DNA of 64,000 nt from Bryobacter sp964387685 (GCA_964387685.1 CAYLXK010000003.1:1-64000), one strand, 5' to 3'; numbered from the stretch's first letter, positions 41,223 through 50,465 are shown. The notes: generated from the letters alone by a model not told the origin. A program made the numbers and translations.

Positions 41223-41639
41223 CTACTTCATATCGGGATTCGGAATGGCGGGCCGCACCTCCACCGCCCCCGACTGGGAGGCCGGGACTTTGGCGGCCCA
41301 TTCGAGGGCTTTATCCATACTTTCGACCTCAATGAGGAAGAACCCGCCTAAGTCTTGCGCCGCCCGGGCGTAGGCGCCATTCTGGCGAGGTTTTCCCGCG
41401 GTAATGGTCTTGGCGGCCGCTCTCGGTTGGAGCGCCGCGCCACCGCGCAGGATACCGGCTTTGGCCAGCTGCGCGCCAAAGTCGCTATAGCTCTTCCAGT
41501 AGGCCGCGGCCTTGGCAGGATCCGTGCGCGCTGCGAAGTCGGCCTTGGATTCGTAGACAAAAATCGTAAATTGCTCCGCGAAGGACGCCGCGGCGGTGAA
41601 GGCCAGGGTGGCCGCAAGTTTGAGGAATGCTTGGTTCAT
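41223..41639 (-). CDS. Exported YCII-related protein
   Basis: A 138-residue protein with a signal peptide (MNQAFLKLAATLAFTAAASFA) and a YCII-type ferredoxin-like fold: FTIFVYESKADFAART at the start, GILRGGAALQPRAAAKTI in the middle and GGFFLIEVESMDKALEWAAKVPASQSGAVEVRP at the end. The role of this family is unclear; relatives are often encoded beside ECF sigma genes, but not here. ATG 41639 is chosen because it begins the signal; the frame is open to 41729 over the next gene. Confidence 0.8.
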   Translation of the reverse strand: MNQAFLKLAATLAFTAAASFAEQFTIFVYESKADFAARTDPAKAAAYWKSYSDFGAQLAKAGILRGGAALQPRAAAKTITAGKPRQNGAYARAAQDLGGFFLIEVESMDKALEWAAKVPASQSGAVEVRPAIPNPDMK

Positions 41640-41721
41640 GAGTGAATCGCTCCGACAGTTTGTCGCGCAAGGAGAGACGATTTCGACAGATACGGCATAC
41701 TGGTGTTGGATTTCTTTTTCG

Positions 41722-41892
41722 ATGGCCATTAGTCAAGAACTTCTCGACATATTGATTTGCCCCGCCTGCAAGGGCGAGTTGGAGCTGAAGCAGGATGGCT
41801 CCGGCCTGAAATGCTTGAGCTGCAAGCGTGTGTATCCCATTCGCGACGACATCCCCGTCATGCTGGTGGACGAGGCGAAGGTCGAAGAATAG
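41722..41892 (+). CDS. Trm112-like small zinc-binding protein (YcaR family)
   Basis: A 56-residue protein with two Cys pairs, CPACKGELE and CLSCKRVYPIRDDIPVML, typical of the Trm112/YcaR family. Bacterial members are often found beside lipid A genes, as here: GT9 and MsbA-like genes follow within seven bases. Function in bacteria is not firmly known; eukaryotic relatives activate methyltransferases. Confidence 0.88.
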   Translation: MAISQELLDILICPACKGELELKQDGSGLKCLSCKRVYPIRDDIPVMLVDEAKVEE

Positions 41893-41898
41893 CCGCCC

Positions 41899-42822
41899 AT
41901 GCCCGCGGTATTGGAACGCCTGCCCGAGGGTGCACGCGTCGCCATCGTCCGGCTGCGCTCGCTCGGAGACTGCGTTCTTTGCACCCCGGCAATTCATCTT
42001 TTGAAGTCGCATCGCCCGGACCTGCGGGTCGGGGTGACGGTCGAGGGCCGGTTTGTGCCCCTTTTCGAGGAGAATCCCGATGTGGCGGATATCATCATGC
42101 CGGAGGTGGGTCTGCTGCGCCGCTGGAGGCCGGAGTTGACTCTAAACCTGCACGGCGGAACGCGGAGCCTTTGGCTGACTACCGGCTCGCTGGCACGCTG
42201 GCGTGCGGGATTTGCGCACTTCCGGTATTCGCTCGCCTACAACGTGCGCATTCCCAGGGCGCAGGAGATTCTCGGCGAAGACCGAACCGTCCATACGGCC
42301 GAGCACGCGGCTTCAGCTATGTTTCACCTGGGCGTTCCGCACACGCAGATTCCTCGAGCGCGGCTCTTCGCCAGCAAACGCTGGAAGCAGGATTCTTACG
42401 CGGTACTACACCCTTATGCGAGCGCGCCCGATAAATCTTGGCCCGCGGCGCGTTTCCTGGAAGTGGCGGAGTTCATCCATCGGGTCCTGCACCTGACGCC
42501 CATATTCGTAGGCGGGCCGGGTGACGACCCGGCTCCGTTTAAGCCCTGGCACGTGGAGATTTCCACCGATCTCGGTAAATCGAAGGGCTTGCTAGCCCCG
42601 GCGGAGCTCTTTGTGGGTAACGACAGCGGACCGGCCCACATGGCGGCGGCCTTTGGCGTTCCCTCTGTAGTGCTTTTCGGGCCATCCGAGCCGGCGGTGT
42701 GGGCACCTTGGCGGACGGCGGGCGAAGTAGTGCGGGCCGCGGACCAAAGCGGATCGATGGCCTCAATCCCCACGGCCCAAGTGGTAGAGGCCATAGCGCG
42801 CGTGAAGGTTCCAAGCCGATGA
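41899..42822 (+). CDS. Glycosyltransferase family 9 (heptosyltransferase-like)
   Basis: A 307-residue GT-B enzyme. The N-terminal block VAIVRLRSLGDCVLCTPAIHLLK is the family signature, and the C-terminal donor site has ELFVGNDSGPAHMAAAFGVPSVVLFGPSEPAVWAPW. Such enzymes add heptose or a related sugar to the lipopolysaccharide core. It is coupled by ATGA overlap to the MsbA-like gene, and follows the Trm112-like gene by six bases, so this is a lipid A/core unit. Confidence 0.9.
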   Translation: MPAVLERLPEGARVAIVRLRSLGDCVLCTPAIHLLKSHRPDLRVGVTVEGRFVPLFEENPDVADIIMPEVGLLRRWRPELTLNLHGGTRSLWLTTGSLARWRAGFAHFRYSLAYNVRIPRAQEILGEDRTVHTAEHAASAMFHLGVPHTQIPRARLFASKRWKQDSYAVLHPYASAPDKSWPAARFLEVAEFIHRVLHLTPIFVGGPGDDPAPFKPWHVEISTDLGKSKGLLAPAELFVGNDSGPAHMAAAFGVPSVVLFGPSEPAVWAPWRTAGEVVRAADQSGSMASIPTAQVVEAIARVKVPSR

Positions 42823-44642
42823 GACGCGTCCTCCGGCTGGGCCTGCATTACTGGCCTTCACTTTGCCTTGCCACCTTGCTAATGGCGATCGTGGGGCTTT
42901 CGCAAGGCTTAATGGCCCTGCTCATCAAGCCGCTCATCGACCGCGTCCTAAATCCGGCTTCCGAGGACGCGCGCGTCGAACTGACGCGGATCCCCGTTTT
43001 GGACCGGCCCCTTTATCTCGATAGCTTCTTTCCCGATGCCATCCACAACGTCTGGACCATGGTTGCCTTCGCTATCCTGGGCGTCTTTGCCTTGAAAGGC
43101 GTCTGCGATTACTTCGGCAATTACCTGATCAACCACGTGGGCTTCTCCACCATCACAGACCTCCGCCAGCGGGTTTTCGACCATGTACTCCGGCAGGACG
43201 CGGGCTTTTTTGAATCGACTTCCACCGGCCGTTTGATGTCCTCCATCATGAGCGATATCGAAAGGATCCAGGTGGCGGCCTCTCACATGTTGGCGGATTG
43301 GTTGCGGCAGAGTTTTTCCGCGATCGGTCTGCTAGCGGTTTTGCTGGATCAGGATTGGAAGCTCGCGTTGATTGCGCTAACCGTGGTGCCCTTCGTGTTG
43401 GTGCCAACGGCGCGGCTGGGCCGGAGAATCCGACGCTCGACGCGCAGCGCGCAGGACGACGCGGCCCAATTGACCCACGTTCTACAAGAGGCCATCAGCG
43501 GACACGCCGTCGTGCGCGGCTTTGGCTCGGAGTCCATCGAAAGCGCCAAGTTCCGGGAGGCGGCGGCCAGCTTGCGTAAGTCCAGCCTTCGCTACGTGGC
43601 GCAACAGGCGCTTCCCTCGCCGATCATCGAGTTCCTGGGCGCGCTGACGATCGTCGGTCTGCTGGCCTACGCCCGCACCCAGATCAAGGCCGGAGGCTTG
43701 ACCGCGGGCGAATTCACCAGTTTCGTGATTGCCCTCCTCATGCTGTATGAGCCGGTGAAGCGGCTGACGGGAATCCACAATATCTTCCAACAGGCGGCCG
43801 GTTCGGCCCAGCGCGTCTTCGAATACCTGGACCGGGAACCGGCGGTGCGCAGCGTTCCCGGCGCACCTGCGGCGCTCTTTCGGCAGAAGCTGGCCTTTGA
43901 AAATGTGCGCTTTCGTTATCCCACCAATCCGGAGCGCCAGGCCGACATCTTGAAGGGCATCTCCTTTGAGGTGTCGCGGGGTGAGGTGGTGGCGCTGGCC
44001 GGCCCAAGTGGCGCGGGCAAGAGCACGATTGCTTCGTTGGTGCTGCGTTTCTACGATCCCTCCGCGGGCCGCATCACCTTGGACGGCAAAGACTACCGGG
44101 AATTCGACCTGGCCAGTTTACGGCGCCAAATCGCCATCGTGGCGCAGGATACCTTCCTGTTTGACGACACCATTGCCAACAACATCCGCTATGGACGTCC
44201 AGAGGCGACGGAGGCGGAAATCGTTGAGGCGGCGACAGCCGCTCTGGCCGACGACTTCATCCGCAAATTGCCCGATGGCTATGCAACCCGGATCGGCGAG
44301 CGGGGCTTCAAACTCAGCGGCGGCCAAAGGCAAAGGCTCAGCATCGCGCGGGCGGTGCTCTCTAATTCGCCCATTCTCGTTTTGGATGAAGCCACCTCGC
44401 ACCTGGACACCGAGAGCGAAACACTGGTGCAGAAAGCGCTGGCAAACCTGATGGCGGACCGGACCGTGATTGTGATCGCGCACCGTCTGTCCACGATCCG
44501 GCGCGCCCACCGCATTTTGGTGCTCGATCACGGGACCTTGGCTGAACAGGGCCGGCACGAAGACCTATTAGCCCAGGGCGGACTCTACGCGCGCCTGCAT
44601 GAGCTGCAATTTCAGGAATCGGATACCCTGAATTACTCATGA
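42819..44642 (+). CDS. msbA: MsbA-like lipid ABC exporter
   Basis: A 607-residue half-transporter: six membrane helices in the first 330 residues, then an ATPase with Walker A GPSGAGKST near 394, the Q loop VAQDTFLFDD, signature LSGGQRQRLSIARA near 497 and Walker B ILVLDEATSHLD near 519. The length and genetic setting fit MsbA, which flips lipid A-core. The start ATG 42819 overlaps the GT9 stop. A long open frame upstream (from 42699) lies inside GT9 and is not used. Confidence 0.88.
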   Translation: MRRVLRLGLHYWPSLCLATLLMAIVGLSQGLMALLIKPLIDRVLNPASEDARVELTRIPVLDRPLYLDSFFPDAIHNVWTMVAFAILGVFALKGVCDYFGNYLINHVGFSTITDLRQRVFDHVLRQDAGFFESTSTGRLMSSIMSDIERIQVAASHMLADWLRQSFSAIGLLAVLLDQDWKLALIALTVVPFVLVPTARLGRRIRRSTRSAQDDAAQLTHVLQEAISGHAVVRGFGSESIESAKFREAAASLRKSSLRYVAQQALPSPIIEFLGALTIVGLLAYARTQIKAGGLTAGEFTSFVIALLMLYEPVKRLTGIHNIFQQAAGSAQRVFEYLDREPAVRSVPGAPAALFRQKLAFENVRFRYPTNPERQADILKGISFEVSRGEVVALAGPSGAGKSTIASLVLRFYDPSAGRITLDGKDYREFDLASLRRQIAIVAQDTFLFDDTIANNIRYGRPEATEAEIVEAATAALADDFIRKLPDGYATRIGERGFKLSGGQRQRLSIARAVLSNSPILVLDEATSHLDTESETLVQKALANLMADRTVIVIAHRLSTIRRAHRILVLDHGTLAEQGRHEDLLAQGGLYARLHELQFQESDTLNYS

Positions 44643-45532
44643 GTCTTCGCAGCATGACGGGCTTTGCCCGCATTCGCCGGACGCGTTCCGAAGCGCCCCT
44701 GGCGGGAGAACTAAGCGTCTCGATCAAGAGCGTCAACCATCGCGGGCTGGATCTCCACTTCCATATGAGTTCCTTTTTCGACGAGTTTGAAGGCGCCATG
44801 CGGAATCTCGTGAAGCAGCATGCCAACCGGGGCCATGTCGATTTGCGGGTGAATTTCACGCGGCAGGAGGGCGGGGCGGCCTTTGAGGTCAATCGCGATC
44901 TCCTTCATTCCTACCAGGCCCTTTTCCAGGAGTTTCCCGGCATGGGGCAGCCGGATTTGAATAAGGCATTATCTCTACCCGGGCTCATGGTGGAGGCGCG
45001 GGAGCAGGATCTCCCCGCCGAGTTCCAGGCGTTGCTGCTGGGCACGCTCGAGGAAGCGTTGACGGAATGGAACGCGCAGCGCGAACGGGAGGGCTTGGCC
45101 CTGGGCGAGCAATTGCGCCTCTATAACGCGAGTATTCGCAGCAAAGCTTTGGCGGTCCGGTCCTGCCGCGGGCAGATCCTGCCTGCGCTAAAAGAAAAAA
45201 TTCAGGAGAAGATCGCCGAACTGCTGGGCGCGGCCGGCATCGATCCCGTGCGCTTAGCCCAAGAGGCCGCTTACTTGGCCGATCGGGGCGACATCGAAGA
45301 GGAGATCACGCGCCTATTGACGCATTGCCAGCATTTAGAAACCTTGCTGGACGGCAAGGCTGAAACGGGCAAGAAGGTGGATTTCCTGCTGCAGGAGATG
45401 AACCGCGAAGCCAATACGATCCTCTCGAAGGCGAATAATTCGGGCGATCTCGGGCTGCAGGTAACGGAATTGGGCCTCGGCATCAAGACGGAGATCGAGC
45501 GCATCCGGGAGCAGTCGTTGAACCTCGAGTAA
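44639..45532 (+). CDS. YicC-family endoribonuclease
   Basis: A 297-residue protein with the YicC N-terminus LRSMTGFARI and the C-terminal block YLADRGDIEEEITRLLTHCQHLETLL and DFLLQEMNREANTILSKANN, followed by TELGLGIKTEIERIREQ. YicC proteins have been reported as RNases that act on small RNAs. The start overlaps the msbA stop (ATGA). In many bacteria yicC is followed by gmk and rpoZ; here gmk is missing. Confidence 0.93.
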   Translation: MSLRSMTGFARIRRTRSEAPLAGELSVSIKSVNHRGLDLHFHMSSFFDEFEGAMRNLVKQHANRGHVDLRVNFTRQEGGAAFEVNRDLLHSYQALFQEFPGMGQPDLNKALSLPGLMVEAREQDLPAEFQALLLGTLEEALTEWNAQREREGLALGEQLRLYNASIRSKALAVRSCRGQILPALKEKIQEKIAELLGAAGIDPVRLAQEAAYLADRGDIEEEITRLLTHCQHLETLLDGKAETGKKVDFLLQEMNREANTILSKANNSGDLGLQVTELGLGIKTEIERIREQSLNLE

Positions 45533-45551
45533 GAACAAGCGATACTAAAAG

Positions 45552-45806
45552 ATGATCATGGAAAGCAAAATGGCTCCGCGCGTGAATTCGAACTTCATTA
45601 TTCCGGACGATCCGGAATTGTCCACTTACCGGTTCATTATCGTCAGCGCGAAGCGGGCCCGCCAATTGCAGGCTGGCCAACGTTCGTTCCTGCCCACGAT
45701 TTCCCGCAAGCCCACCGTGGTGGCGATGGAAGAAACGCGCCGCGGGTTGGTGCAGTATCACATCGTGGGGGCTGAACCTCCCGTCGTGGAAGCAGTCGAA
45801 GAATAG
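45552..45806 (+). CDS. rpoZ: RNA polymerase omega subunit
   Basis: An 84-residue protein. The conserved helix STYRFIIVSAKRARQLQAG, with the usual AKRARQL core, identifies it, along with its place between yicC and coaBC. Omega helps assemble beta-prime. Start is ATG 45552 (or 45558); GATACT at 45541-45546 is a possible -10 only five bases away. The C-terminus is acidic. Confidence 0.88.
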   Translation: MIMESKMAPRVNSNFIIPDDPELSTYRFIIVSAKRARQLQAGQRSFLPTISRKPTVVAMEETRRGLVQYHIVGAEPPVVEAVEE

Positions 45807-45821
45807 TCAAACTCTCCCCCT

Positions 45822-47039
45822 ATGGCCGCCCAGCGAGTAATTCTCGGCATCGGCGGCGGCATTGCCGCATATAAGTCCGCCGAACTGACCAGGCTGCTGG
45901 TCCAGCATGGCCTCCAAGTGCAGCCCGTGATGACGAAGTCGGCCACAGAGTTCATTGCGCCGCTGACTCTAGCCTCCTTGAGCAATCAAAAGGTGATCAC
46001 CAACCTTTTTGCCGCGCGGGCGGATTCCTCAGAGGTACTATCCAGCGCCATCGAGCACATCCAAGTGGCACTGAATAACGACCTCTTGCTGGTCGCGCCC
46101 GCCACCGCAGACCTCATCGCTAAATTCGCTCACGGACAAGCCGACGATTTCCTTTCCACACTTTACCTGGCCTTCACGGGGCCCGTGTTGTTGGCCCCGG
46201 CGATGAATACGAATATGTGGGAACAAGCGGCCGTCCAGCGGAATGTAGCGCAGCTGCGGAACGATGGGGTGCGCCTGGTGGGGCCGGGCTCCGGCGATTT
46301 GGCCTGCGGCATGGTTGGGGCTGGCAGAATGGCGGAACCGGCTGAGATCGCGGACGCGGTCCTGACGATGCTGAGCGGCAAGCGGGATTTTGACGGCAAA
46401 AGAGTCCTAATCACAGCTGGCCCCACGGAAGAACCGATCGATCCCGTTCGCGTCATCACCAATCGATCGTCGGGGAAAATGGGTTACGCGTTGGCGGAGG
46501 CCGCCGCCGTGCGGGGCGCCGAGGTCACGCTGGTCAGCGGACCGGTCTCGCTAGCCGTACCCAAGAGGGTTCGCCGCATCTCCGTGCGCACTGCGGCGGA
46601 GATGCTCTCGGCGGTGCGCACCGAGATCGGGCAATCGCATGTATTCATCGGGGTCGCCGCCGTGGCGGATTACACGCCCGTGGCCGTTTCCCACCAGAAA
46701 ATCAAGAAGTCCGCCGCCAATCTGACGCTTGCGCTCGAAGCCACCGCCGACATTCTCGCCGAGGTAGGCCGCGCCAAGGAAGGACGCGTCGTCGTGGGCT
46801 TTGCCGCTGAGACGCACCATCTCGCAAGAGAGGCCAAGCGGAAGCTGGAAGCCAAAAATTGCGACATGATCGTGGCTAACGATGTAAGCGCCGCCGGGAT
46901 CGGATTTGGTGCGGACGAAAATGCTGTCACGCTCTACCTGCGCGATGGCCGGGAGGTCGCCGTGGCGAAAGCCGGCAAGCGCGCCATCGCGGATCGGATT
47001 CTGGACGAGATAGCGGGCCTTGAGCGGAGCCAGTCCTAG
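45822..47039 (+). CDS. coaBC: Phosphopantothenoylcysteine decarboxylase/synthetase
   Basis: Bifunctional enzyme of coenzyme A synthesis. CoaC covers about 1-190: GIGGGIAAYKSAEL, catalytic His in IEHIQVA, PAMNTNMW, and the essential Cys in GDLACGMVGAGRMAEP. CoaB follows with KRVLITAGPTEEPIDPVRVITNRSSGKMGYALAEAA and VGFAAETHHL. Length (405) is normal. It is followed by a glycosylase gene four bases on. Confidence 0.96.
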   Translation: MAAQRVILGIGGGIAAYKSAELTRLLVQHGLQVQPVMTKSATEFIAPLTLASLSNQKVITNLFAARADSSEVLSSAIEHIQVALNNDLLLVAPATADLIAKFAHGQADDFLSTLYLAFTGPVLLAPAMNTNMWEQAAVQRNVAQLRNDGVRLVGPGSGDLACGMVGAGRMAEPAEIADAVLTMLSGKRDFDGKRVLITAGPTEEPIDPVRVITNRSSGKMGYALAEAAAVRGAEVTLVSGPVSLAVPKRVRRISVRTAAEMLSAVRTEIGQSHVFIGVAAVADYTPVAVSHQKIKKSAANLTLALEATADILAEVGRAKEGRVVVGFAAETHHLAREAKRKLEAKNCDMIVANDVSAAGIGFGADENAVTLYLRDGREVAVAKAGKRAIADRILDEIAGLERSQS

Positions 47040-47043
47040 CGCG

Positions 47044-47841
47044 ATGTCACCGGAGCTCCTGCGTCAATATCTCGAGTATTTCTCCGACCTGGGAATCAAG
47101 GATTTCCGGGTTCCTCCCCCCAACTGGCAGGGGATGGGCGCTTCGCCGGCGCAAACGTCCGCTAGCCCGGCCGTAGCAGCACCTGCGCGTTCGCCAGCAC
47201 TCTCGCCGCCACCTATGATTCTTCCCTTGCCCACTCTTGCTCCCGAAGGCGATACCCTTGCCCAGATCCGCGAGGACATCGGCGATTGCCGCCGCTGCCG
47301 CCTCTGCGAGAAGCGTTCGAAAATCGTTTTTGGCTCCGGCAACGAAGCCGCCCGTCTGGTCTTTGTAGGAGAGGGCCCCGGCGCCGACGAAGACGAACAA
47401 GGCCTCCCCTTCGTCGGCCGCGCCGGCCAGCTTCTGACGCAAATGATCGACGGAACGGCGGCCAAGGATAACCTGCCTTTGCGACGCGAGACTTGCTACA
47501 TCGCCAATGTGGTGAAGTGCCGCCCACCGGAAAACCGGACTCCGCAGCCCGACGAAATGGAAATTTGCGGGCAATTTTTGTTCCGCCAGTTGATGGCGAT
47601 TCGCCCGAAGGCCATATGCGCTCTTGGCGCCACGGCCGCGCGCGCCTTATTGAATACTAAGGATGGCGTCACCAAGATGCGCGGAAACTGGCATCGTTGG
47701 CACGGCATTCCCGTCATGGTGACCTACCATCCTTCCTACCTGCTGCGGCAATACAACGCCGAGGCCAAGCGCGAAGCGTGGCTGGACTTGCGCAAGCTAT
47801 TTCATTTCGTCTTGGACGATAGCCGCAGGGAACCCGAGTAA
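47044..47841 (+). CDS. Family 4 uracil-DNA glycosylase
   Basis: Removes uracil from DNA. The protein has 265 residues from ATG 47044. An N-terminal Pro/Ala linker is followed by the iron-sulfur family-4 layout: CRRCRLCEKRSKIVFG, FVGEGPGADEDEQGLPFVGRAGQLL, CYIANVVKCRPPENRTP and the C-terminal VMVTYHPSYLLR. The long linker (about 70 residues) is an addition often seen in acidobacteria and actinobacteria. A TTG at 47020 overlapping coaBC is an alternative start. The tmk gene starts directly after its stop. Confidence 0.92.
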   Translation: MSPELLRQYLEYFSDLGIKDFRVPPPNWQGMGASPAQTSASPAVAAPARSPALSPPPMILPLPTLAPEGDTLAQIREDIGDCRRCRLCEKRSKIVFGSGNEAARLVFVGEGPGADEDEQGLPFVGRAGQLLTQMIDGTAAKDNLPLRRETCYIANVVKCRPPENRTPQPDEMEICGQFLFRQLMAIRPKAICALGATAARALLNTKDGVTKMRGNWHRWHGIPVMVTYHPSYLLRQYNAEAKREAWLDLRKLFHFVLDDSRREPE

Positions 47842-48471
47842 ATGGCCGGCCTATTCTTGAGCATGGAAGGCATCGACGGCAGCGGTAAAACCACGCAACT
47901 GGGACATCTGGAGAAGCGCCTGCGCAAGGCGGGCATTGCGTATCTGATCAATCGCGAGCCCGGCGGCGTGCCGGTAGGGCAGCAGATTCGGGATATCCTG
48001 CTCAACCCGGCGAACCATTCGCTTTCGCCGACTGCGGAACTGCTGCTTTACTTTGCCAATCGCGCACAAAACGTCGACGAACAGGTGCGCCCAGCGCTCG
48101 AACGCGGCGAAATGGTGATTTCCGACCGCTTTACCGATTCCACTCTTGCCTACCAGGGCGCCGCCCGCGGCCTGGGACGGGACACGGTACGAACGCTGCA
48201 CGAGATCGCTTGCCGCGGCACCGAACCCACTCTTACTATCTACCTGCGCGTGAGCCTGGAGGTGAGCGCGCGGCGTCGCGCGGCCCAGGTTAAGGACCGC
48301 CTGGAAGCGGAAGCTGCGGAGTTCCACCGCCGCGTTTTCGAAACCTATGAACACCTCGCGGAAAGCCAAGCGGCACGCGTGGTCGCCGTGGACGGAGAAC
48401 GCTCGGAATCCAGAGTCGCCCAGGAAATCTGGGAAATTGTGAATAAGGCTTGGGAAAAACGTGATCGATAA
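47842..48471 (+). CDS. tmk: Thymidylate kinase
   Basis: Phosphorylates dTMP to dTDP. The 209-residue protein has the P-loop GIDGSGKTTQ at 10-19, NREPGG, and the DRFTDSTLAYQGAARGLG block with catalytic residues, followed by the LID region (ARRRAAQVKDRLEAEAAEF). The ATG comes directly after the stop of the glycosylase, and the end overlaps the next gene by 11 bases. Confidence 0.95.
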   Translation: MAGLFLSMEGIDGSGKTTQLGHLEKRLRKAGIAYLINREPGGVPVGQQIRDILLNPANHSLSPTAELLLYFANRAQNVDEQVRPALERGEMVISDRFTDSTLAYQGAARGLGRDTVRTLHEIACRGTEPTLTIYLRVSLEVSARRRAAQVKDRLEAEAAEFHRRVFETYEHLAESQAARVVAVDGERSESRVAQEIWEIVNKAWEKRDR

Positions 48472-49507
48472 CTTCTTTGGCAACCGGCCAGCCGCCGCGA
48501 CCCTGCTAGAGATGCAGGCGAACGGCCGAATCCCCCAAACGATGCTGCTGGCGGGTCCGCACGGCGTCGGCAAGGCGACCCTCGTGCGCCGCTTCGCCGC
48601 CTTGGCTCTGGAAGCTGGCCCGCTCGACGTCGCCAAAATAGAGAACGACGATCTATCGCTGGCCCACAATGTCGAATGGATCGCCGAACGGGAAAAGTTG
48701 CCCAGCGAGAAGCGGGCCGATGAGCCTTTCCTGCTTTCTTCGCATCCGGACTTTGTTACCTTCTCCCCCGACGGTCCCTTGCGGCAAATCTCGATCCAGC
48801 AGATTCGCCTTCTGAAGGATCAGGCCCGGTTGCAGCCGTCTCGCGGCAAGCGGCGCGTTTTTCTAATCGACCAAATTGACCGCGCCAACGATCAGGCGGC
48901 CAATTCCCTTTTGAAGGTTTTGGAAGAACCTCCGCCTCATTTACTAATCTTCATGACCGCAGAAAACCCCTACGACCTTTTGCCGACCATACGCTCCCGC
49001 TCCGTTATGGTCGCCTTGCACCGCCTGGCCGACCAGGAAATTATGGCTTTTCTGGAGCAAAAAGGCGCCACACAGGCCGAACGCCGCGCCCGGCTAGGCA
49101 ACGGCTCTCCTGGTTCCGCGCTCTCCTGGGACCTGGAGGCCTATGACAAACGCCGCGCCGCGATGCTGGCGCTTCTGGAAGTGGCCAGCCGCCGTGCCGC
49201 GTTTGGGACGTGGCTGAAACATGTAGAGTCCATTTCTGCGTCCAAATCTGAGAAGTTGGAGCATTATCTGGAAGTTCTCTATCTACTCCTAGAGGACATT
49301 TTGCTGCTAGGACACGGATTCAGCGACGTACGCAATCTCGACGTCGCGCCGCAATTACGCGCCATCGCCGGTAGCGTCTCCTTGCGGTGGCTCCGGCGGG
49401 CGGTTGCACTCAATGACGAGATGATGCGGCTGTTGCGGCGCAACATCCAGAAAGGAATTGCCCTGGATGCCTTCGCGCTGGAACTGCGGGACCTCGCGGC
49501 AATTTAA
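48461..49507 (+). CDS. DNA polymerase III delta-prime-like clamp-loader subunit
   Basis: A 348-residue AAA+ family protein. The P-loop reads GPHGVGKATL, a reduced form as expected for a non-hydrolysing subunit. Other blocks are RVFLIDQIDRANDQAANSLLKVLEEPPPHLLIFMTAE and the sensor region LLPTIRSRS. The N-terminal zinc module of E. coli delta-prime is absent. The tmk-holB order is common in bacteria. Start is GTG 48461, overlapping tmk. Confidence 0.9.
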   Translation: MIDNFFGNRPAAATLLEMQANGRIPQTMLLAGPHGVGKATLVRRFAALALEAGPLDVAKIENDDLSLAHNVEWIAEREKLPSEKRADEPFLLSSHPDFVTFSPDGPLRQISIQQIRLLKDQARLQPSRGKRRVFLIDQIDRANDQAANSLLKVLEEPPPHLLIFMTAENPYDLLPTIRSRSVMVALHRLADQEIMAFLEQKGATQAERRARLGNGSPGSALSWDLEAYDKRRAAMLALLEVASRRAAFGTWLKHVESISASKSEKLEHYLEVLYLLLEDILLLGHGFSDVRNLDVAPQLRAIAGSVSLRWLRRAVALNDEMMRLLRRNIQKGIALDAFALELRDLAAI

Positions 49508-49591
49508 CGACCGCCGCCGCGAACCTTTTGGGAGGACCCTACGTCTCCTAAACAATACTCAACCTGTCATAATTCAGTAGGAGGCATACCC

Positions 49592-49915
49592 TTGGATACA
49601 CCTGTACGTCGTGGGCTGCGCGCGCCCCTGTCGGAAATGCGCGAAAAGCCGTTCACTTCCGCGAAGTCCACTCCTGCCAGTGCTCCGAAGAAGCAGGTCC
49701 CTCCCGAGCAGACGAACGCCGAGAACTTCTACTACATCAAGCAGATGAGCGCAAAGACGCCCATGGTGTTCGTGCTGAAGGACGGCGAAGTGCTCCGCGG
49801 CATCATAGAGTGGTACGACAAGAACTCGCTAAAGGTCAACCGCGAAGGCGCCCCCAACCTCCTCGTCTTCAAGTCGAGTATTAAGTATCTCTACAAGGCC
49901 GAAGACGAAGTTTAG
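49592..49915 (+). CDS. hfq: Hfq-like Sm-fold RNA-binding protein with N-terminal extension
   Basis: A 107-residue protein. The last 65 residues match the Sm fold of Hfq: ENFYYIKQMSAKTPMVFVLKDGEVLRGIIEWYDKNSLKV ends with SSIKYLYK, where Hfq has the KHAISTI motif. The first 45 residues are a basic, Pro/Ser-rich extension not present in enteric Hfq. Hfq pairs small RNAs with targets. The start is TTG 49592, with AGGAGG at 49580-49585, six bases away. Lone position after the clamp-loader gene. Confidence 0.85.
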   Translation: MDTPVRRGLRAPLSEMREKPFTSAKSTPASAPKKQVPPEQTNAENFYYIKQMSAKTPMVFVLKDGEVLRGIIEWYDKNSLKVNREGAPNLLVFKSSIKYLYKAEDEV

Positions 49916-49925
49916 TAGGAATCGA

Positions 49926-50465
49926 CTAATACTTGCCCGCTTCAAAGCGAGCCTTCAATTCCAAACGCAACTTGCGCCGCTCACCCGCCTGCTCAAAGCG
50001 CCGTTTTTCGTCGTCAGACTCGGCGAGAATTGCGGGCACCCGAACTTTCGACCCCTTGCCATCCACCGCGACGAACGTCAGATAGGCGGACGTCGTGTGC
50101 TTCACCTCTCCGGTCATCAGGTCCTCGATAAACACCTTGACGCCCACCTCCATCGAGGTATTCCAGGCCCGATTCACAGCGCTCCGCACGATCACCAATT
50201 GCCCTATGTGAATCGGGTGCAAGAAGTTCATGTAATCCACGCTAGCGGTCACAACGGGCGCCCGGGCGTGCCGGCTGGCGGCAATGGCCCCCGCGATGTC
50301 CACCAAGTGCATCACCCGCCCGCCAATCAGGTAGCCCAAGGGATTGGCGTCGTTCAGTAAGGCTAGTTCCGAGACCTCGCTCATGCTCTCACGCACCGTC
50401 CGCGCCGCCTGGAGTTCGGGGCCACCGCCCGCTAGCTTCCAACTTTCGATCGGGCCGCTTTCCAT
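49926..50465 (-). CDS. Acyl-CoA thioesterase of the hotdog fold (YciA-like)
   Basis: A 179-residue thioesterase. The core GYLIGGRVMHLVDIAGAIAASRHARAPVVTASVDYMNFLHPIHIGQLV carries the expected Asp of VDIAGAI and the hydrophobic strand. It is followed by SMEVGVKVFIEDLMTGE. Such enzymes release CoA from medium- or long-chain acyl-CoA. A start at the Met of MSEVSEL (50384) is possible since the family usually begins there. Confidence 0.85.
   Translation of the reverse strand: MESGPIESWKLAGGGPELQAARTVRESMSEVSELALLNDANPLGYLIGGRVMHLVDIAGAIAASRHARAPVVTASVDYMNFLHPIHIGQLVIVRSAVNRAWNTSMEVGVKVFIEDLMTGEVKHTTSAYLTFVAVDGKGSKVRVPAILAESDDEKRRFEQAGERRKLRLELKARFEAGKY

Noticed and set aside
42699..42818. Upstream extension of the msbA frame
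   Set aside because: It lies within the GT9 gene. The ATG at 42819, in overlap with the GT9 stop, gives the normal MsbA start.
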